This document shows, piece after piece, positions 27,125-37,818 of a stretch of 64,000 nt of DNA (positions within the stretch are counted from its first letter, which is position 1; each line of letters opens with the position of its first letter). The position numbers and the translations under genes were made by a program. The notes under the pieces were generated by a model. That model had not been told where the DNA came from. It did no database searches and saw only the letters and a program-made list of their open reading frames with translations. Location: positions 434,001 to 498,000 of the forward strand of contig CAVTIC010000001.1 in the NCBI GenBank assembly GCA_963734685.1, read 5' to 3'. This DNA is from JAOUEA01 sp963734685 (GTDB taxonomy: Bacteria; Actinomycetota; UBA4738; HRBIN12).

Positions 27125-28903
27125 ATGACAGACCGGGCCGACTGGAGACGCCGACTGACCACACCCACCGTCGACGGCGTCCATTGGACCTCGACGATGC
27201 CGTCCCGTCTCGCGATCGTGTCGACGGAGAACGGTACCTCGCACGCGTGGACGTGGGATCTCGGGAGTGGCGAGCGACGACGAGCGTCCACCGACGGGGT
27301 CGGGGCCGAAGAGGCGCACCTCACCCCCGACGGCACGGGCGTGGTCTGGTGGTTCGACCCGCAAGGGGACGAACGAGGCCGCTGGAACGTCACTCCGTTC
27401 GAAGGAGGCGAGCCGCGTCCCCTGTTCCCCGACCTCCCCGACATGTGGATGTCGGGGCTGTCGATGGTTGGCACCTCCGTGGCAGCCGGCTTCTCCGACG
27501 ATGACTCCTACCTCGTGGTGACCCGCCACGGTGCGGAGCCGGTCCGAGAGTTGTACCGGCACACGCAGCCCGCCGGTGCGGGACAGGACTGGCCCCAAGG
27601 GGCGGGCGGCCTTTCCGCGGATACCCGGTTGCTCGCGATCTGGCATTCGGAGACATCCAACATCGAGAACCCCGCCGTTCGTATCCTCGATGCACGCTCG
27701 GGTGAGACGATCGGCGATGTCGCGGACGAGGGCATGGCGGTCGTCGCCGCCGGCTGGTCGCCGATGCCCGGCGACGACCGCCTCGTGCTGTTGCGAGAGG
27801 TCGGCGGCTTCGTCCGGCCCTGGATGTGGGAGCGCTCAGGGGTGCTCGAGGAGATCGAGATCGGGCTCCCCGGCACGGTGACGCTGGCGGGCTGGTACCC
27901 GGGCGGTGACGCGCTGCTGCTGCACCGCGACCACGAGGCGACGCACGGCCTGCTCCGTGTCGACCTCGAGAGCGGCGAGGTCGGCGTCGTCGTCGAGCCC
28001 GGCGGCACGATCGGCGGCGCCGGCGTGCGACCCGACGGCGAGGTGTGGGCGCGCCACGAGAGCGGCGAGTCGCCACCCGCATGGCGTGTGGCATCCACCG
28101 GAACACAGGTGCTGCGAATCAGCGAGCCACCGCCGGGGGGTCGGCCATGGGAGGTGGTGTGGTTCGCGAACCCCGCCGACGACCGGATCCAGGGCTGGTT
28201 CCTTCGGCCCGACGGTGACCCGCCCTATCCGGCGGTGGTCTCCGTGCACGGGGGTCCCAACTACCACAACACCGACGCCTTCGAGCCCAGACGCCAGGCG
28301 TTCGCCGACGAGGGCTACGCGGTGCTGCTCGTGAACTACCGGGGATCGACCGGGTATGGCCGGGCGTTCCGGCAGGCGCTCTACGGCGACGTCGGATTCC
28401 CCGAATCGGAAGACATCATCGCTGGTCTCGATCACGTGATCGATCGAGGGCTCGTCGATGCGGACCGGGTGTTCCTGGAAGGGTGGTCGTGGGGCGGGTA
28501 CCTCGCGACGCTGAACGCCGGCCTTCACCCGGAGCGATGGCGCGGCGTGATCGCCGGCATCCCGGTGGGCGACTCGGTCGCGGCCCACTACGAGTGCGCA
28601 CCCGCGATCCGAGCGTGGGACATCGCCGTGATGGGTGGCTCACCCATGGACGTCCCGGAACTCTTCCACGAGCGGAACCCGATGACCTACGTGGACCGCG
28701 TTCGCGCCCCTATGCTGATGATCGCCGGCGAACACGACAGTCGTTGCCCGCTCGGCCAGGTCATGGTGTACGCGCACGCGCTGCGTCTGCGGGGCCGCGA
28801 GATCGACGTGCATCTGTACCCGGGCGGTCACCACGCCAACGACGTCGACGAGCAGGTCCGTCACGTGGAGCTGACCCTCGGCTTCATGCGCCGCCACTCG
28901 TGA
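27125..28903 (+). CDS. S9 family peptidase (acylaminoacyl/prolyl oligopeptidase type)
   Basis: A 592-residue serine peptidase, second of this family in the window. An N-terminal beta-propeller (about 1-340) is followed by an alpha/beta-hydrolase domain. The triad is Ser in GWSWGGY, Asp in GEHDSRCP and His in PGGHHAND; VVSVHGGPNYHN provides the oxyanion region. No signal peptide. Divergent from groEL. Its 3' end overlaps the convergent BrkB gene by 20 nt. Confidence 0.9.
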   Translation: MTDRADWRRRLTTPTVDGVHWTSTMPSRLAIVSTENGTSHAWTWDLGSGERRRASTDGVGAEEAHLTPDGTGVVWWFDPQGDERGRWNVTPFEGGEPRPLFPDLPDMWMSGLSMVGTSVAAGFSDDDSYLVVTRHGAEPVRELYRHTQPAGAGQDWPQGAGGLSADTRLLAIWHSETSNIENPAVRILDARSGETIGDVADEGMAVVAAGWSPMPGDDRLVLLREVGGFVRPWMWERSGVLEEIEIGLPGTVTLAGWYPGGDALLLHRDHEATHGLLRVDLESGEVGVVVEPGGTIGGAGVRPDGEVWARHESGESPPAWRVASTGTQVLRISEPPPGGRPWEVVWFANPADDRIQGWFLRPDGDPPYPAVVSVHGGPNYHNTDAFEPRRQAFADEGYAVLLVNYRGSTGYGRAFRQALYGDVGFPESEDIIAGLDHVIDRGLVDADRVFLEGWSWGGYLATLNAGLHPERWRGVIAGIPVGDSVAAHYECAPAIRAWDIAVMGGSPMDVPELFHERNPMTYVDRVRAPMLMIAGEHDSRCPLGQVMVYAHALRLRGREIDVHLYPGGHHANDVDEQVRHVELTLGFMRRHS

Positions 28904-29771
28904 CGGGTCCGGCGGGGTTGCGCAGCAACTCGGTGACCTGAGCCGAGAGCAGGAACAACCACATCGTTGCGTAGAGGAACGCAAGGAGCCCGAAGATCGC
29001 GCCGATCGTCCCGTACAGGGCGGTGCTCCGCGAGATGACGACGGCGACGTAGGCCGCGCCGAACCGCTCGAGTGCGAGGAACCCCACCGTGAACACCGCG
29101 GCGCCGGGCAGATGCTCTCGGACGCGCGGACCCGGTGACGGGGTGAGCAGTCGATACACCGTTGCCGAGGTCACGGTGCCCAGGACGGCGAGGCCGGCGA
29201 AGGCGCCGATCTCCACGACCGCGCCGATCGTGCCGGTGATGCGAAGGCCGCTCAGCCACGCGACGACCGCTGTGAAGCCGAGGAGCAGTGCCACGACCGG
29301 CACACCCAGCATCGCGCCGCTCAGGCGACCGACGACCAACCCGGTCGTGCGGGTGCGGAAGATCACGCCGAGAGCGTGCCTGACCCTCGCGACGAATCCC
29401 GACGCCGCGTACACGATGCCGACGAGTCCGATCAGACCCGTCCCGATCTGGGACGCGGTCGTCAGCTCCAACTGGGTGGACACCACCTCGTCGAACCCCG
29501 GCAGCAGGTTTCCGACCGCATCGATCAGCTCCTGTTGCGCGGTCTCGGCTCGCTGCTGGAACACGATCCCGACGACGGAGATCAGCAGGAGGAGGAGCGG
29601 GGGAAGGGACAGGAACGCGCCGTATGTCAGCGATCCGGCCTCCACACCCAGCTGATCGCTCTGCACGCGGTCGGCGAGGGCGAGCCCGGGTCGAACGACA
29701 CGACGAGCGAACGGCGTGTCCCGCCCGGCCAGGCGCCGGAAGCGTGCGCGGGCGCGCTCGGCGAGCGGCAT
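28884..29771 (-). CDS. YihY/BrkB family inner-membrane protein
   Basis: A 295-residue polytopic protein with six predicted transmembrane helices (for example LPPLLLLLISVVGIVF, IGTGLIGLVGIVYAASG, AIFGLLAFLYATMWLF) and the family's GSLTYGAFLSLPP segment. Function of the family is not settled. It is last in the acs - oxidase - brkB run, 4 nt after the preceding stop. Confidence 0.85.
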   Translation of the reverse strand: MPLAERARARFRRLAGRDTPFARRVVRPGLALADRVQSDQLGVEAGSLTYGAFLSLPPLLLLLISVVGIVFQQRAETAQQELIDAVGNLLPGFDEVVSTQLELTTASQIGTGLIGLVGIVYAASGFVARVRHALGVIFRTRTTGLVVGRLSGAMLGVPVVALLLGFTAVVAWLSGLRITGTIGAVVEIGAFAGLAVLGTVTSATVYRLLTPSPGPRVREHLPGAAVFTVGFLALERFGAAYVAVVISRSTALYGTIGAIFGLLAFLYATMWLFLLSAQVTELLRNPAGPVTSGGA

Positions 29772-29775
29772 GCGC

Positions 29776-30201
29776 TCAGCCGTCGAGGCCCCAGCTCACG
29801 ACGCGGTCGACCCGGACCTCGACCACGACCGACGATCCTTCCTCGATCGGGGCTTCGGCCTCGTACTGCGGGAACTTCTCGTACAGGAGCGCGCGGTCCC
29901 GCTCGAACTCGAAGCCGGAGTCGACCAGATAGGCCTCCCCGTGCACGATCACCTGCTTCAGCTCGGACCAGTCCTCGTGGTACTCATCGTAGGAGATCGC
30001 GACGTTCGGATCCGCATCGATGTTGCGGACCTTTTGGGTATCGGCCTCAGTCGCGAACACGAGGCGGTCGAGATCGAGCACCGTCGAGATCGGCACGACG
30101 TGAGGCCGGCCGTCCGGGTAGCTCGTGGCGAGCGCGCACATCCGGGCGGAGGCGACGAAGGCGGCCTCAGGCCCCGTGAACACCTGCCCGTCGATCGTCA
30201 T
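29776..30201 (-). CDS. pyridoxamine 5'-phosphate oxidase family protein
   Basis: A 141-residue split-barrel flavin- or F420-binding protein. Typical segments are CALATSYPDGRPHVVPI and VFATEADTQKVRNIDADPNVAISYD. It lies 13 nt after the acetyl-CoA synthetase stop and 4 nt before brkB, so the three are co-transcribed. The cofactor (FMN or F420) and substrate cannot be decided from sequence. Confidence 0.82.
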   Translation of the reverse strand: MTIDGQVFTGPEAAFVASARMCALATSYPDGRPHVVPISTVLDLDRLVFATEADTQKVRNIDADPNVAISYDEYHEDWSELKQVIVHGEAYLVDSGFEFERDRALLYEKFPQYEAEAPIEEGSSVVVEVRVDRVVSWGLDG

Positions 30202-30214
30202 GCGAGCGTCCCGA

Positions 30215-32176
<1,962 letters not shown>

Positions 32177-32352
32177 CGATCCTCCAGGTTCGGGGACGCC
32201 TCGGCGGGCGAGCCAGCATCGTACGCGCGCGGCCCCGGCCGTGCGAGCCGGTGAGGGCCGTGTGTGGGGATGTGCTTGCACCGAGCGGTTCTCGGGGCCA
32301 CCATCGGGCGCGAGGTTGCCCAGGGGCTGCCTCGAGGGAAAGGAGGCAGGCG

Positions 32353-32526
32353 ATGGCCGACGAAGGCTATTGCATGAAGTGCCGGGCCAAGCGGGAGTTC
32401 GAAGGGCAGGTCGTGACCCTGAAGAACGGCCGGCCAGCCGCCCAGGGCACATGCCCGGTCTGCGGCACGAAGCTCACGAAGATCCTCAGCATGGACGCGG
32501 CCAAGGCTCGCGGCTGGTCGGCCTGA
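32353..32526 (+). CDS. DUF5679 zinc-ribbon protein
   Basis: A 57-residue actinobacterial protein with two CxxC pairs (CMKC and CPVC) forming a zinc ribbon, and the family ending KILSMDAAKARGW. AGGAGGCAGG ends 2 nt before the ATG. Function unknown; nucleic-acid binding is likely for such ribbons. Confidence 0.88.
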   Translation: MADEGYCMKCRAKREFEGQVVTLKNGRPAAQGTCPVCGTKLTKILSMDAAKARGWSA

Positions 32527-32545
32527 TCTGTACCGCGCCGGAGGG

Positions 32546-33019
32546 CTAGTTCAGGCGAGAGAGCAGCTGGTCGGGGGCGATCAGCGTCGGTCCCGATGTG
32601 ACGTCCCGGTGGCGGGCCGCGAGGTCCGCCACCGTCGTCTCACGGAACACCTGCTGCACCGCGCGGGCCACATCGGCCCAGAATCCTTGCAGCCCACAGC
32701 GTGAGTCCTGGAAACAGGTGTGATCGCTCGGCTCGAGGCAGAACATCGGGAAGATCTGTCCCTCGATCGCGTCGGCGATCTCGGCCATCGTGATCTGGTC
32801 GGGGTCGCGGGCGAGTCGGCACCCCCCACCTGCTCCGCGGAAGCTCTCCACCACCCCCGCCTTCGACAAGGCACCGAGTTGCTGTTCGAGGAACCGCAAT
32901 GGGATCTGCTGACGGTCCGCGATCTCACGTGCGGGCACGAGCACACCTTCGTCGCGGCGCTGCGCAAGCTCGATCATCGCGCGCATCGCGTACTCGAGCT
33001 TCTGCGAGACCTTCAACAC
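32546..33019 (-). CDS. Rrf2 family transcriptional regulator
   Basis: A 157-residue winged-helix regulator. KLEYAMRAMIELA and the FRGAGGGCRLARDPDQITMAEI wing are typical. Cys94, Cys102 and Cys108 (spacing 7 and 5) could ligate a [2Fe-2S] or [4Fe-4S] cluster as in IscR/NsrR, though the first spacing is longer than in IscR. It may sense iron, NO or sulfur status. GTG at 33019 has AGGAGG about 9 nt upstream; TTG at 33016 is an alternative. The sulfur-relay operon at 37010-39716 is a possible target, by inference only. Confidence 0.88.
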   Translation of the reverse strand: MLKVSQKLEYAMRAMIELAQRRDEGVLVPAREIADRQQIPLRFLEQQLGALSKAGVVESFRGAGGGCRLARDPDQITMAEIADAIEGQIFPMFCLEPSDHTCFQDSRCGLQGFWADVARAVQQVFRETTVADLAARHRDVTSGPTLIAPDQLLSRLN

Positions 33020-33207
33020 GAAGCGATCCTCCTGACCGCGGAACCCTGCTGCCTCAGGGTAGGAGCGGCCCACGGGCCCGTCAACGAGCCGTCGGCCCGT
33101 CCCTGGAGACAGAACTCCCGCGTTCCGGGTATCAACGCCGATGCTTGGCATCCGATATCCAGCGTAGGGGATCCGTACGTCCCCCGGATGGAGGACGCGA
33201 ACCGCTC

Positions 33208-33639
33208 ATGCGACGCGTATTGGTGATCGACGACGAGGCTGACGTCAGGCTGCTCTACCGGGTGAACCTGCGACACGCGGGTCACGAGGTACTGGAGGCG
33301 GTCGACGGCGAGATGGGCATCGAGCTCGCCTTCGAGCATCTCCCCGACGCGCTCGTGCTCGACCTGATGCTGCCGAACGTCGACGGGTTCGAGGTCCTCC
33401 GCACGCTCCGCGCCGACCGACGCACGCGGGAGCTGCCGGTGCTGGTGCTCACCGCCAACGCCAGGCTCGACGATCGCCGTCGATGCTTCGAGCTCGGCGC
33501 AGACGAGGTGATCACGAAGCCCTTCGTGCCGGATGCGTTGACCGACGGCATCGATCACCTGATGTCCTCGGAGCACGATGACCGCGTCGCCCACCGCAGA
33601 GAGGCCCTGGCCGCCGCGGAGAGCACGACCTTCTCCTGA
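33208..33639 (+). CDS. stand-alone response regulator receiver
   Basis: A 143-residue CheY-like receiver with no output domain. DDE at 8-10, phosphoacceptor Asp52 (VLDLMLPN), Thr82 (LTAN) and Lys104 (ITKPF) are all present. Divergent from the Rrf2 gene. It could serve the histidine kinase at 34676 as a phosphorelay or protein-interaction output. Confidence 0.9.
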   Translation: MRRVLVIDDEADVRLLYRVNLRHAGHEVLEAVDGEMGIELAFEHLPDALVLDLMLPNVDGFEVLRTLRADRRTRELPVLVLTANARLDDRRRCFELGADEVITKPFVPDALTDGIDHLMSSEHDDRVAHRREALAAAESTTFS

Positions 33640-33653
33640 GCCCGGGCTGGGGC

Positions 33654-34199
33654 TCAAGCTGCTGCCTGCGCCTCCGCGTAGTCGGTGCCGACGATCACGA
33701 CGAGTTGCGTCTTCGGCGCGATGTCGGGGCTGAGGGTGGCGTTGAGCGGACGAACGTCCGCCTCCACGCCCTTGAGGTACCGCTGGGCCAGGTGCTCGGC
33801 ATCCACCTCGTTCTGCTCGGCGACGTCTCCCGTGCGGAAGTAGACCGTGGTCGTGCCGACCGGCTTGTTGTCGGCATCGCCTGCCGGCAGGCCCGCCACG
33901 TACCCTTTGCCCACAAGGAACTGCTCGACCGTGCCCGCGAGCCCGGTCTCGCTCGTGCCGTTCAGCACCTGGATCACGACGCCCTCGACCTGGGGCTCGA
34001 GCGCGGCGGCAGCCGATTCACTCGCCGTCGGCGACGCGCCCTCGGTGGGTGTCGCCGTCGCGGAGCCGGTCGGGGACGGTGTCGGGCTCGTGCCCCCGGC
34101 GATCACTGCGCCCTCATCTCCGAACCCGTTCAGCATGACGGCCAGACCGATGACGACGAGCGCGACGAGGACGGCCAGACGGGCGGGGCTCAGGTTCAC
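33654..34199 (-). CDS. LytR_C domain membrane protein
   Basis: A 181-residue protein with one N-terminal transmembrane segment, a Thr/Ser/Pro-rich spacer and a C-terminal LytR_C domain (about 85-175: VVIQVLNGTSETGLAG, TTTVYFRTGD). It is probably linked to cell-wall polymer attachment. The start is taken as GTG 34199 because TAGGAT ends 7 nt upstream; the ATG three codons earlier overlaps that box. It lies just after the DUF3263 gene, the same order as in mycobacteria. Confidence 0.85.
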   Translation of the reverse strand: MNLSPARLAVLVALVVIGLAVMLNGFGDEGAVIAGGTSPTPSPTGSATATPTEGASPTASESAAAALEPQVEGVVIQVLNGTSETGLAGTVEQFLVGKGYVAGLPAGDADNKPVGTTTVYFRTGDVAEQNEVDAEHLAQRYLKGVEADVRPLNATLSPDIAPKTQLVVIVGTDYAEAQAAA

Positions 34200-34206
34200 G
34201 GCGCCC

Positions 34207-34212
34207 ATCCTA
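34207..34212 (-). promoter_or_regulatory. -10 box, leaderless, for the LytR_C gene
   Basis: TAGGAT on the minus strand 7 nt before GTG 34199; the upstream in-frame ATG is part of the box and is therefore unlikely to be the start. Confidence 0.5.
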
Positions 34213-34238
34213 CCCCAGGCACCGGTGGCCGCCCTGGG

Positions 34239-34517
34239 CTAGGACCGCACTCCGAGCTGCCCGGCCACGCGGCGGCGGCGGCGAGCCTCTCGCATCCGCC
34301 GGAGCCGCCGGACGAGCATGGGGTCGTAGGCCAAGGCAGCGTGGGTATCGACCGCCCGGTTCAGCACCTGGTGGTATCGGGCCGCCGAGAAGCCGAAGCG
34401 GTCTCGGATCGCCCGCTCCTTGGACATGTCGAGCTTCCAGCTCTCGCGCTCGAAGTCGAGCACGGCTTTCGAGCGCTCGTCGAGGTCGTCGGCGGTGCGG
34501 GGGGCGATCGGCTCCAC
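34239..34517 (-). CDS. DUF3263 family protein
   Basis: A 92-residue actinobacterial protein matching the DUF3263 pattern (VLDFERESWKLDMSKERAIRDRFG, RYHQVLN, ALAYDPMLVRRLRRMR), which looks like a helix-turn-helix. GTG 34517 is 7 nt below a TACGCT box (34525-34530). Paired with the LytR_C gene. Function unknown; a DNA-binding role is inferred. Confidence 0.88.
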   Translation of the reverse strand: MEPIAPRTADDLDERSKAVLDFERESWKLDMSKERAIRDRFGFSAARYHQVLNRAVDTHAALAYDPMLVRRLRRMREARRRRRVAGQLGVRS

Positions 34518-34524
34518 GGGAAGG

Positions 34525-34530
34525 AGCGTA
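34525..34530 (-). promoter_or_regulatory. -10 box, leaderless, for the DUF3263 gene
   Basis: TACGCT on the minus strand, 7 nt before GTG 34517. Confidence 0.45.
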
Positions 34531-34675
34531 GCGACGAGCACCGACGGTGCAAGCACCCTCGGGATGCCGACGACGAGGTTCAGGCACCGGGTCCTCGGAC
34601 CGACATCATTGCGAAGAGAGGGCCTCCACGGAGGGCAGCTCGATGATGCGACGATAACGAGGAGCCCGACTGGAG

Positions 34676-36892
34676 ATGACCGACGTGGCCGACCAGGCAC
34701 GGACCGACCGACCGGTGCAGAAGGACGAGCCCCCGGCAGGCGCCGAGCGGTTCCGCTCGGCCGCGCAGCTGAACATGCTGCACAGCCTCGCGGCGAAACT
34801 GGGGGCTCTCGGCAGCATCGAGGCGATCGGCGAGGCGATCTCCGCCGAACTCCACACGATCGTCGACTACCACAATTGCCGCGTCTATCACCTGCAGCCC
34901 GACGGCCGCACGTTGCATCCGGTGGCGTTCCGAGGCGAGCACTTCTCCGAGTACGAGGAGGAGACGCTCGAGGAGCTCGTCACCGATGTCGGGGAAGGCA
35001 TGACCGGCTGGGTCGCAGAGACCGGACGCTCGCTCCTCACCCCCAACGCCCAGGAGGTCGAGTTCGCGGTGCAGATCGAGGGCACCGACGACATCGTCGA
35101 GTCGATGCTGCTCGTTCCCACGAAGCTGGGCGACCGGGTGAACGGTGTGATCGTGCTCTCCAGCCTCGGCTACGGCAGGTTCGACGAGCAGGACCTCCAG
35201 GTGCTCGAGGTGCTGGCGCCTCACGCCGCGTCCGCGTTCGAGAACGCATCGCTCCTCGCGGCCGAACGAGAAGCTGCACGATCGTCGGCCGCCCTCCTCG
35301 AACTCTCGCAGACCCTCGTGGGTCGACACACCGTCGGGGACATCTTCCAGGAAGCCATCGAGACGATCCCGTCGCTCATGCCCTGCGCGGCGGTCGGGGC
35401 ATACGTGCGCGACGTGGAGACCGGCAGCTTCCGGGTCGCTCGTCTGCACGCGGTGGAGCCCGCGCTCGCCCGATCGCGCGCCGAGATCGCCGACGTGCCG
35501 GGCGAGGCGACCGCGTCGTTCCTGTTCTCAGATCTTGAACCCTTCACGATCGATGCGGAGACGGTCGAGCAGGTCCCCCGCGATCTCTGGCTCGTGCGCG
35601 AACCCCGAGCGATGCTCGTCGCGCCGCTCCGTTGGGGGCCCGACGGTTTCGGGGCGATCGTGATGATCGCACGCGATGCGGGGGAGAGCTTCGATCTCCG
35701 GGAGATCCGCATGGCCCGGGGCATCACGAGCATCGCCTCGCTGGCGCTGGGGAACGCGAGCCGCTTGTCGGAGCTGGAGCGGTTCCGGGAGTTGGTCGCC
35801 AGCCTCGACGCCGTCTTCTGGGAAGCCGACGCCTCGACGCTCGGGTTCAGCTTCCTCGGCGGCCGCGTGGACGACCTCCTCGGCCCCGATGCCTCCGCGT
35901 GGCCCGAGCGAGGACGGAGTTGGGGCGAGCACGTCGCTCCGGAGGACCGCGCCGCCGCGCTGAAGGCGTGTCGACAGACGCTCGCCGCCGGGCGCGATCG
36001 TTCCCTCGACTACCGGGTCAACACCCCCGACGGCCGTACGGTGTGGGTGCGCGACGTGGTGCATGTGGTCCGAGGCGCACAGGGGCCACGCGAGGTGCGA
36101 GGGCTGATGGTCGACATCACCGAGCGCAAGCGTGCCGAGCAAGCCTTGCGCGAGAGCGAGCGGAAGTACTCCGACGCCTTCCGTCGCGAACGTGAGGCCA
36201 CCCAGCGTCTACGGGCTCTGGACGAGATGAAGAACACCTTCCTGGAAGCCGTCTCCCACGACCTGCGGACCCCGCTCACGTCGATCCTCGGTTCGGCGCT
36301 CACGCTGGAGAGCACGGGGGCCGACATGCCGCCCGGCGACGCACTCGATCTCGTGGGCCGGATCGCGGCCAACGCTCGCAAGCTGGAACGGTTGCTGGGG
36401 GACCTGCTCGACCTCGACCGTCTGCAGCGGGGGATCGTTGCGCCCCAGCGCCGACCCACGGACCTCGCGGCGCTCGTCGCGAGAGCGGTCGACGAGGTCG
36501 AGAACCGTCATGGCCACGAGATCGTCGCCGAGGTCGAGCCCGGCACGTTCACGCTCGATGCCGCGAAGGTGGAACGGGTCGTCGAGAACCTGTTGTCGAA
36601 CGCCATCCGGCATACGCCGTCTGGCACACGGGTGTGGGTACGGACCGGGCGGGTGAACGGCGGCGTCATGCTCACGGTCGAGGATGCGGGTCCCGGCGTC
36701 CCCGACGACCTGCAGGACGCGGTGTTCGAACCGTTCCGCCAGGTGCCCGGCTCGTCGTCCGAGCACTCCCCGGGGGTCGGCATCGGACTCTCGCTCGTGC
36801 GGCGGTTCGCCGAACTGCACGGCGGACGTGCCTGGGTCGAGGAGCGAGAGGGCGGAGGGGCCTCGTTCAGGGTGCTCCTCGCCGAGGCGTAG
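34676..36892 (+). CDS. GAF-GAF-PAS sensor histidine kinase
   Basis: A 738-residue soluble sensor kinase. Two GAF domains (about 28-195 and 205-365), a PAS/PAC domain (about 375-490), a short coiled coil, HisKA with the phosphorylated His528 (AVSHDLRTPLTS) and a HATPase domain with N box VENLLSNAIRHTPSG, G1 DAGPGVP and G2 GVGIGLSLV. No transmembrane helix, so the signal is cytoplasmic (light, redox, ligand or gas). No receiver follows it; the nearest is at 33208. Confidence 0.93.
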   Translation: MTDVADQARTDRPVQKDEPPAGAERFRSAAQLNMLHSLAAKLGALGSIEAIGEAISAELHTIVDYHNCRVYHLQPDGRTLHPVAFRGEHFSEYEEETLEELVTDVGEGMTGWVAETGRSLLTPNAQEVEFAVQIEGTDDIVESMLLVPTKLGDRVNGVIVLSSLGYGRFDEQDLQVLEVLAPHAASAFENASLLAAEREAARSSAALLELSQTLVGRHTVGDIFQEAIETIPSLMPCAAVGAYVRDVETGSFRVARLHAVEPALARSRAEIADVPGEATASFLFSDLEPFTIDAETVEQVPRDLWLVREPRAMLVAPLRWGPDGFGAIVMIARDAGESFDLREIRMARGITSIASLALGNASRLSELERFRELVASLDAVFWEADASTLGFSFLGGRVDDLLGPDASAWPERGRSWGEHVAPEDRAAALKACRQTLAAGRDRSLDYRVNTPDGRTVWVRDVVHVVRGAQGPREVRGLMVDITERKRAEQALRESERKYSDAFRREREATQRLRALDEMKNTFLEAVSHDLRTPLTSILGSALTLESTGADMPPGDALDLVGRIAANARKLERLLGDLLDLDRLQRGIVAPQRRPTDLAALVARAVDEVENRHGHEIVAEVEPGTFTLDAAKVERVVENLLSNAIRHTPSGTRVWVRTGRVNGGVMLTVEDAGPGVPDDLQDAVFEPFRQVPGSSSEHSPGVGIGLSLVRRFAELHGGRAWVEEREGGGASFRVLLAEA

Positions 36893-36912
36893 TCGGATCG
36901 CGCATCGGTTGA

Positions 36913-36949
36913 GCGCCGGGCGGCGGGGGGTACAGCCGCCGCCCGGCGC
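36913..36949. terminator. bidirectional terminator hairpin
   Basis: A perfect 14-bp stem (GCGCCGGGCGGCGG and complement) with a 9-nt loop lies between the convergent kinase and DsrE2 genes and can serve both. Confidence 0.75.
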
Positions 36950-37009
36950 ACGCGCCGCTCGAGGCTCCCAGGGGGGTGGTCACGCCGGGCGGCGCGGACC
37001 GCACACCCC

Positions 37010-37540
37010 TCAGATGAACAGCGTCACGGCGTCCTGCGCCTCGAGCAGGGCGGTCGTGGCGCCGGCGGGCTCATCGAGCCCCTCGATCAGATCCTCCTTG
37101 GCGAGGCCGAGCAGGTCCATCGTCATCTGGCACGGCACCAGGTGGACCCCGAGGTCACGGGCGACCTCGAGCAACTCGCTCGGAGACGCGACGTGGTGCT
37201 CCTCGGCGAGCTTCTTCATCATCGCCGGCCCCATGCCGGCGAAGTTCATCTTCCCGAGCTTCAGATGCTCGGTGCCGCCGCGGTTCATCATCGACATCAT
37301 CTTCTGCATCCAGTTCTCGCCGGTGATGTGTACGTCGTTGCGCACCAGCGGGAACAGACCCCAGAACGTGAAGAAGATCGTGGTCTCCATGCCCATCGCC
37401 GCTCCGGTCGTGCCGAGGATGAACGAGGGCCAGACCTTGTCGAGGTCACCGGACCACGCCATGATCACGAGCTTCTTGTGGGGCACATGCTCGAGCCGAG
37501 CCGGTGCAGGCGCTTCGAGCGTGGCTTCCATGGCGGTCAT
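37010..37540 (-). CDS. DsrE/DsrF/DrsH-like (DsrE2-type) protein
   Basis: A 176-residue DsrE2-like sulfur-carrier protein. LVIMAWSGDLDKVWPSFILGTTGAAMGMETTIFFTFWGL and the LVPCQMTMDLLG segment with Cys137 are typical; the Cys could carry persulfide sulfur. Last gene in the sulfur operon, 13 nt downstream of tusA. Members sit at the membrane in other bacteria; no clear transmembrane helix is needed here, though the FFTFWGLF segment is hydrophobic. Confidence 0.88.
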   Translation of the reverse strand: MTAMEATLEAPAPARLEHVPHKKLVIMAWSGDLDKVWPSFILGTTGAAMGMETTIFFTFWGLFPLVRNDVHITGENWMQKMMSMMNRGGTEHLKLGKMNFAGMGPAMMKKLAEEHHVASPSELLEVARDLGVHLVPCQMTMDLLGLAKEDLIEGLDEPAGATTALLEAQDAVTLFI

Positions 37541-37553
37541 CGCACTCGCCTCC

Positions 37554-37787
37554 TCACTTCTTCCTGATCACGAAGCGGTAGACACCGCCCTCGTCGGACT
37601 GCTCGACGAGCTCGTTGCCCGTCGACGTGCACCAGGCGTTGAAGTCGGGCACCGCGCCCGGGTCGGTGGCGAGCGACTCGATCAGTTCTCCGGGTTGTAG
37701 CTCACGGATCGCCTGCGCGGTCTTGGCGATCGGCATCGGGCACGAGAGCCCCTTCAGATCCAGCGTCTTGGTGATGGTCTCGTCCAT
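37554..37787 (-). CDS. TusA-family sulfurtransferase (first of two)
   Basis: A 77-residue TusA protein. The sulfur-carrying Cys16 is in the CPMP motif (LDLKGLSCPMPI). It passes persulfide between carriers in sulfur relay or oxidation pathways. Between the SQR-like and DsrE2 genes of the operon. Confidence 0.92.
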   Translation of the reverse strand: MDETITKTLDLKGLSCPMPIAKTAQAIRELQPGELIESLATDPGAVPDFNAWCTSTGNELVEQSDEGGVYRFVIRKK

Positions 37788-37818
37788 TCGAACTCACTCC
37801 TTCGGGCAGTCCAGTGCG

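Noticed and set aside
34206..34208. ATG as start of the LytR_C gene
   Set aside because: It overlaps the TAGGAT -10 box; GTG 34199 fits better.
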